Below, piece after piece: positions 28,573 to 32,362 of a stretch of DNA of 32,362 nucleotides. The notes beneath the pieces were generated by a model. It had not been told where the DNA came from, did no database searches, and worked only from the letters and a program-made list of their open reading frames with translations. A program made the translations under genes and the position numbers. This stretch comes from Hellea sp. (GTDB taxonomy: Bacteria > Pseudomonadota > Alphaproteobacteria > Caulobacterales > Maricaulaceae): contig JAHDGM010000029.1 in the NCBI GenBank assembly GCA_020627655.1, positions 1 through 32,362 on the forward strand, written 5' to 3'. Each line of letters starts with the position of its first letter. Within the stretch, counting starts at the first letter, position 1.

Positions 28573-29664
28573 ATGGCTTTACCTGAGTTTTCTATGCGCC
28601 AACTGCTTGAGGCAGGCGTTCACTTTGGTCACCAGACTCATCGCTGGAACCCAAAAATGGCACCTTACATCTTTGGTGCACGGTCACACATCCATATTAT
28701 GGATTTGTCGCAAACAGTACCGCTATTGCACCAGGCCCTGGTTCAAACCCGAGATATCGCCGCTAAAGGTGGACGCGTATTATTCGTAGGCACAAAACGC
28801 GCAGCATCAGAGCCGATCGCTCAAGCAGCTAAGCGCTGTGCTCAGTATTATGTCAACCACCGCTGGTTAGGCGGCATGTTGACAAACTGGTCAACTATTT
28901 CAAAGTCTATCAAGCGCCTGCGCGAACTGGACGCTATGTTGTCTGAAGGTTCTACCGGCCTGACCAAGAAAGAAACACTTAAACTGACACGTGAGCGCGA
29001 TAAGCTCGAAAAAGCTCTTGGCGGAATTAAAGATATGGGTGGTAAGCCTGACCTTATGTTTGTGATCGACACAAACAAAGAAGGTATTGCCATTAAAGAA
29101 GCCCGCCGTTTGGGTATTCCCGTTATTGCTATTCTAGACACCAATTGTGACCCGGATTCAGCTGATTTCCCAATTCCGGGGAATGATGATGCTGCTCGCG
29201 CTATTTCGCTTTATTGCGATCTGATCGCTGATGCCGTCCTTGATGGTATGACCGAAGCGCAAGCTGCCGGCGGTGTTGATCTTGGCGCCGCTGAAAATCC
29301 TGTCGAGCTTGCTATGGAAGCTCCAGTTGTGGAAGCTACTCCAGTCGTAGAGGCTGAAACGCCTTCGCCAAAAGCCTCTGAGGACGCTGGCGAGACCAAG
29401 TTTTTTGATGACATTGCTTTCATCGATGGCATTGGCCCAACATATGCTAAAAAGCTCGAAAGTGCTGGTATTACATCTGTTTCCCAGATTGCTGAGCTGG
29501 ACGAAGCTGCTGCGACTAAGCTGAACGATGATCTTGACCTTAAAGGTAAAATTGTTTCCGGTGAATGGATCGAGCAGGCTAAAGAGCTTGTTTCCGGTAA
29601 AGAGCCTCGCGCCAAATCCGATAAGGAAGCTTGGGAAGCGGCCAAAGCCAAAGCTGAAGCTTAA
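28573..29664 (+). CDS. rpsB: 30S ribosomal protein S2 with C-terminal HhH/H3TH domain
   Basis: Residues 1 to about 230 are a normal S2: [44 protein letters not shown] and the C-terminal core [11 protein letters not shown]. Ordinary S2 ends near 240-260, but this protein runs to 363 residues. An acidic Ala/Val/Pro/Glu linker (about 247-276) leads to a helix-hairpin-helix domain: [18 protein letters not shown] with G286-I287-G288, ending [11 protein letters not shown]. This domain is recognisably homologous to the tail of NuoE in the same window. A coiled, Ala/Lys-rich end follows. The frame is open throughout, so the extension is not a frameshift artefact. Similar HhH tails on some alphaproteobacterial ribosomal proteins are remembered but unchecked. 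The start has a good GAGGAG site. EF-Ts follows, as in nearly all bacteria. Confidence 0.96.
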   Translation: MALPEFSMRQLLEAGVHFGHQTHRWNPKMAPYIFGARSHIHIMDLSQTVPLLHQALVQTRDIAAKGGRVLFVGTKRAASEPIAQAAKRCAQYYVNHRWLGGMLTNWSTISKSIKRLRELDAMLSEGSTGLTKKETLKLTRERDKLEKALGGIKDMGGKPDLMFVIDTNKEGIAIKEARRLGIPVIAILDTNCDPDSADFPIPGNDDAARAISLYCDLIADAVLDGMTEAQAAGGVDLGAAENPVELAMEAPVVEATPVVEAETPSPKASEDAGETKFFDDIAFIDGIGPTYAKKLESAGITSVSQIAELDEAAATKLNDDLDLKGKIVSGEWIEQAKELVSGKEPRAKSDKEAWEAAKAKAEA

Positions 29665-29678
29665 TAATTTACATCAGA

Positions 29679-29701
29679 AGCGGCGTTTTAAGAGCGCCGC
29701 T
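29679..29701 (+). terminator. GC-rich hairpin in rpsB-tsf spacer, possible attenuator
   Basis: AGCGGCG (29679-29685) pairs with CGCCGCT (29695-29701) around a nine-base loop. The downstream bases are only loosely T-rich, so it is more likely a partial terminator, pause or mRNA 3'-end stabiliser than a full stop. It lies 14 bases after the rpsB stop and could set the S2 to EF-Ts ratio. Confidence 0.45.
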
Positions 29702-29720
29702 CATATTCGATTGATTTTTG

Positions 29721-29749
29721 GCTTTGGGCTCCCATATGGGCCTCAAAGC
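29721..29749 (+). promoter_or_regulatory. Second hairpin just upstream of the tsf ribosome site
   Basis: GCTTTG (29721-29726) pairs with CAAAGC (29744-29749), and an inner CCC-ATAT-GGG (29731-29740) continues the stem with a small bulge. It is followed by the TAGGAG ribosome site of tsf. It may shape tsf translation or protect a processed mRNA end. No U-tract follows. Confidence 0.4.
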
Positions 29750-29767
29750 AAACTATAGGAGATTACC

Positions 29768-30688
29768 ATGGCAATTACTGCTGCTCTCGTAAAAGAACTG
29801 CGTGATAAAACATCTGCAGGTATGATGGACTGTAAAAAAGCACTGACCGAAACCGGCGGTGATCTTGAAGCGGCTGTAGATTGGCTGCGTAAGAAAGGTA
29901 TTGCAAAAGCTGACAAGAAAGCAGGCCGTGTTGCTGCTGAAGGTCTGGTTGCGCTGAAACTATCAGGTACTAAAGGTGCTTTGGTGGAAGTGAATTCTGA
30001 GACAGATTTCGTGGCTCGTAATGAAGCGTTCCAAGGCGCTGTTGCAGAAATTGCCGGTCTGGCAATTGATAATTCAGATTTTGATAGCCTGTCTGCTGCA
30101 ACGACAGCTGCTGGTTCATCTGTAGCTGATTATCTGACAGCTCTGGTTGGGAAAATCGGTGAAAACATGTCACTGCGCCGCGTCACTGCTCAGTCCGTAA
30201 CAAACGGTGCTGTTGCCGGTTATATCCATAATACTGTTGTTGACGGTATGGGAAAAATCGGTGTCTTGGTTGCGCTTGAGTCAGATGGCGACAAAGATAA
30301 GCTTGAGGCTCTTGGTAAGAAGATCGCTATGCACATTGCTGCGACAAATCCTTTGGCCTTAAATGTTGATGACTTGGATCCAGCTGTTGTGGCTAAAGAG
30401 CGTGAAATGCTTGCAGCTGAAGCCCGTGAATCTGGAAAGCCTGAAAACATCATTGAAAAAATGGTTGAAGGCCGGATGACCAAGTTCTTTAAAGAATCTG
30501 TTCTTTCCACTCAAATTTTCGTCATGGACGGCGAGCGTTCTATTGCGCAAGTTGTTGCGGATGAAGCTAAAGCGCTTGGCACAGATGTAACTCTTGCCGG
30601 ATATTCTCGCATGGAACTGGGCGAGGGTATTGAAAAGAAAGAAGAAGACTTTGCCGCTGAAGTAGCTGCTGCTGTTGCTGGCTCTTAA
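29768..30688 (+). CDS. tsf: Translation elongation factor Ts
   Basis: EF-Ts is the guanine-nucleotide exchange factor for EF-Tu. The 306-residue protein starts with the UBA-like N-terminal domain containing the signature VKELRDKTSAGMMDCKKAL, then the exchange core with TDFVAR (TDFV is the motif that inserts into EF-Tu), and the coiled-coil and second core subdomain. Length is normal for alphaproteobacteria (about 300). A clear TAGGAG lies about seven bases before the ATG. A strong terminator-like hairpin follows the stop, so rpsB-tsf probably forms its own transcript. Confidence 0.97.
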   Translation: MAITAALVKELRDKTSAGMMDCKKALTETGGDLEAAVDWLRKKGIAKADKKAGRVAAEGLVALKLSGTKGALVEVNSETDFVARNEAFQGAVAEIAGLAIDNSDFDSLSAATTAAGSSVADYLTALVGKIGENMSLRRVTAQSVTNGAVAGYIHNTVVDGMGKIGVLVALESDGDKDKLEALGKKIAMHIAATNPLALNVDDLDPAVVAKEREMLAAEARESGKPENIIEKMVEGRMTKFFKESVLSTQIFVMDGERSIAQVVADEAKALGTDVTLAGYSRMELGEGIEKKEEDFAAEVAAAVAGS

Positions 30689-30711
30689 AAAGTCAAAGTA
30701 ATATGAATTAT

Positions 30712-30750
30712 AAGCCCCGTGCGCCATTGTGCTGGCGTGCGGGGCTTTGT
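30712..30750 (+). terminator. Strong stem-loop after tsf, probable intrinsic terminator
   Basis: AAGCCCCGTGCGCC (30712-30725) pairs with GGCGTGCGGGGCTT (30734-30747) through 14 pairs, two of them G-U, around an eight-base loop. A short TTTGT follows. The stem is among the most stable in the window; the T-run is short, so read-through into pyrH is possible. Confidence 0.7.
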
Positions 30751-30800
30751 ACGTTATAAAGCCTCATAAAATAATGGGGGCGAGTCGCAAGGGGAGACCA

Positions 30801-31520
30801 ATGGGTCAAAAGAGCGAATATAAGCGGGTTTTACTTAAAGTATCCGGTGAAGCGCTGATGGGTGATCAGGGTTATGGCATTGATGTGGCTGTTACGCAGC
30901 GCATTGCATCAGAAGTAAAAGCTGTCCATGCCAAAGGTATGGAAGTGGCGCTTGTAATTGGCGGCGGCAATATTTTCAGAGGCTTGTCAGCCTCACAAGC
31001 AGGGATCGAACGTTCAACCGCTGATTATATGGGGATGCTGGCCACCGTCATGAATGCGCTGGCTATGCAAAGTGCTCTTGAAAAGCAGGATGTCCAAACC
31101 CGGGTTATGTCCGCTATCCCAATGACAACTGTTTGCGAGCCATATATCCGCCGACGCGCTGTGCGGCATATGGAAAAGGGCCGGGTAGTGATCTTTGCTG
31201 CTGGAACCGGCAATCCATACTTCACAACCGATACAGCTGCTGCACTCCGCGCTGCTGAGATGGAATGTGATGCGCTGCTTAAGGGAACGCAGGTTGACGG
31301 AGTCTATGATGCGGATCCAAAAACTAATCCGGATGCAACCCGTTTCGACAAATTGTCTTATCACAAAGTTCTGACCGATGATCTTCGGGTTATGGATGCG
31401 GCGGCTGTTACCTTGATGCGGGAGAACTCAATCCCCATAATTGTATTTTCAATCCATAAAAAAGGTGGATTTGATGCAGTTTTACAAGGAAAAGGTGACT
31501 GCACCATAATTGGAACTTAA
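30801..31520 (+). CDS. pyrH: UMP kinase
   Basis: PyrH phosphorylates UMP to UDP with ATP, feeding all pyrimidine nucleotides; it belongs to the amino acid kinase fold. The 239-residue product shows [16 protein letters not shown] at the N-terminus, [10 protein letters not shown], the [19 protein letters not shown] segment, [17 protein letters not shown] and the nucleotide loop [16 protein letters not shown] start at ATG 30801, where GGGGAG lies six bases upstream and the family N-terminus begins. An in-frame start at 30729 would lie inside the loop of the tsf terminator. Length equals typical UMP kinases. Confidence 0.97.
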   Translation: MGQKSEYKRVLLKVSGEALMGDQGYGIDVAVTQRIASEVKAVHAKGMEVALVIGGGNIFRGLSASQAGIERSTADYMGMLATVMNALAMQSALEKQDVQTRVMSAIPMTTVCEPYIRRRAVRHMEKGRVVIFAAGTGNPYFTTDTAAALRAAEMECDALLKGTQVDGVYDADPKTNPDATRFDKLSYHKVLTDDLRVMDAAAVTLMRENSIPIIVFSIHKKGGFDAVLQGKGDCTIIGT

Positions 31521-31562
31521 TCATGCCTCAGTTTTCGGCTTTGAGGATGTAAAGGAGGTTAT

Positions 31563-32123
31563 ATGTCTGGTGAATTTAACATCAAGGATTTCAGGCAGCG
31601 CATGGACGGAGCGCTGACGTCATTGAAAAAGGAATTTTCAGGACTTCGGACAGGCCGCGCGAACCCGGCATTGCTTGATGGAATCACAGTGTCCGCTTAC
31701 GGCTCAGAAATGCCGCTGAATCAAGTGGGAGCCGTCAGTGTTCCTGAACCTCGCATGTTATCCGTTAGTGTATGGGATAAAGGGCAGGTCGGCGCCGTAG
31801 AGCGGGCTATTCGGGAAACGAGCCTAGGCCTTAATCCGGTTGTTGATGGCACCACATTACGTATACCCCTGCCGCCTCTAACAGAAGAGCGTCGTCGAGA
31901 GTTAGTAAAAGTCGCGGGATCTTATACGGAGCAGGCCAAAATTGCAGTTCGTAACGTCCGCAGGGATGCCATGGATATGCTTAAAGATCTCGAAAAGAAT
32001 GGCGGCATGAGCGAGGATGAGCAAAAGGCCCACGCAGAAGATGTTCAGAAAGAAACGGACACAGTCATCGGAAATATTGATAAGGCGCTGGAAGAAAAAT
32101 CTGAAGAAATCATGCAGGTCTAG
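31563..32123 (+). CDS. frr: Ribosome recycling factor
   Basis: RRF works with EF-G to split the post-termination ribosome. The 186-residue protein has the typical three-helix bundle sequence: an N-terminal helix through [20 protein letters not shown] with the conserved arginines, a hinge and beta domain containing [18 protein letters not shown], and C-terminal helices with [20 protein letters not shown]. An exact AAAGGAGGT ribosome site lies just upstream of the ATG, the best in the window. A 42-bp gap separates it from pyrH, and uppS starts five bases after the stop. Confidence 0.97.
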   Translation: MSGEFNIKDFRQRMDGALTSLKKEFSGLRTGRANPALLDGITVSAYGSEMPLNQVGAVSVPEPRMLSVSVWDKGQVGAVERAIRETSLGLNPVVDGTTLRIPLPPLTEERRRELVKVAGSYTEQAKIAVRNVRRDAMDMLKDLEKNGGMSEDEQKAHAEDVQKETDTVIGNIDKALEEKSEEIMQV

Positions 32124-32128
32124 TCTGA

Positions 32129-32362
32129 GTGCCAAGCTCAAATTCATATACACCTTCGATTCCGATGCATATCGGGATCATAATGGATGGCAATGGTCGC
32201 TGGGCCAAGGCCCGGCATCGTCCGCGTGTATTTGGACATCAGGCCGGGGTCAAAACAGTTCGCCGCATCGTCGAAGATGCTGCGGATCTGGGCATACAAT
32301 ATCTAACCCTTTACAGCTTCTCCACAGAGAACTGGCAACGCCCAAAGGCTGAAGTAGCAGCC
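32129..32362 (+). CDS. uppS: Undecaprenyl pyrophosphate synthase, N-terminal part (cut by window end)
   Basis: The cis-prenyltransferase builds undecaprenyl-PP, the lipid carrier for cell-wall precursors. The 78 visible codons contain [17 protein letters not shown], with the catalytic aspartate and the substrate-binding Gly-Asn-Gly-Arg-Trp, then [20 protein letters not shown] and [14 protein letters not shown], all diagnostic. The first in-frame start is GTG at 32129, five bases after frr, giving a 12-residue leader before MHIGII. An ATG at 32165 is the alternative, but it would leave no residues before the core strand. The gene continues past the right edge. Confidence 0.95.
   Translation, partial: MPSSNSYTPSIPMHIGIIMDGNGRWAKARHRPRVFGHQAGVKTVRRIVEDAADLGIQYLTLYSFSTENWQRPKAEVAA

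Noticed and set aside
29211-29651. Long open frame antisense to rpsB (146 codons)
   Set aside because: It is Ser/Ala-rich, mirrors the codon bias of the real gene, has no ribosome site and lies wholly inside a well-identified CDS.
30729-30800. Longer PyrH start after tsf
   Set aside because: The start would lie in the loop of a strong terminator hairpin; ATG 30801 has a good ribosome site and the conserved N-terminus.
31526-31546. CCTCA/TGAGG hairpin between pyrH and frr
   Set aside because: Only five pairs with an 11-base loop and no U-tract; too weak to call a terminator.
1-32362. Mobile elements, CRISPR arrays, tRNA/rRNA genes, phage or defence genes
   Set aside because: No transposase, integrase, regularly spaced repeat, cloverleaf or rRNA-like sequence was seen on either strand; gene order is that of a conserved core chromosome region.

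Overview
The window reads as a chromosomal housekeeping segment of an alphaproteobacterium of moderate GC content. The evidence is the gene order: a full 14-gene complex I operon running without a break into birA, coaX, RNase J, mce, a DUF1467 gene, proS, lolC and lolD, followed by dnaE and the rpsB-tsf-pyrH-frr-uppS block. A short ProRS without an editing insertion, a NuoG without the N7 cluster ligands and a NuoE with a C-terminal HhH/H3TH extension point the same way. A marine Maricaulales/Hyphomonadales-like lineage is possible, but that is a guess. I see no rRNA, tRNA, insertion sequence, prophage, CRISPR array or replication origin.

Layout. Positions 1-124 hold the 3' end of an unknown plus-strand gene. 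It meets, tail to tail, a minus-strand SdhC-like membrane cytochrome b candidate (121-744). The divergent intergenic region 745-957 carries a plausible promoter and two palindromes. Then come nuoA, B, C, an unknown exported four-cysteine protein, and nuoD to nuoN (958-16144). Most junctions are overlaps or gaps of a few bases, which suggests one transcription unit and translational coupling. The same strand continues into birA, coaX, rnj, mce and DUF1467. After a 70-bp gap follow proS, lolC and lolD. An APC-family amino acid permease lies on the opposite strand (23416-24723) and overlaps the end of lolD. Between it and dnaE is a 153-bp region with overlapping divergent promoter candidates and a 30-codon ORF for a single-pass membrane peptide. 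dnaE is followed by rpsB, with a structured leader, then tsf, pyrH, frr and the start of uppS.

Function. The nuo genes make the proton-pumping NADH:quinone oxidoreductase. The genes behind it serve biotin-protein ligation, CoA synthesis, RNA turnover, propionate/methylmalonyl-CoA metabolism, tRNA charging and lipoprotein sorting. The final block covers DNA replication, translation (S2, EF-Ts, RRF), UMP phosphorylation and undecaprenyl-PP synthesis.

The most notable observations are these: (i) the same HhH/H3TH-like domain sits at the C-terminus of two unrelated proteins here, NuoE (after a basic Lys/Ala linker) and ribosomal protein S2 (after an acidic linker); (ii) an exported four-cysteine protein is inserted between nuoC and nuoD; (iii) there is a candidate 30-aa membrane peptide upstream of dnaE; (iv) structured RNA elements precede rpsB and tsf. 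I found no convincing new multi-gene system.
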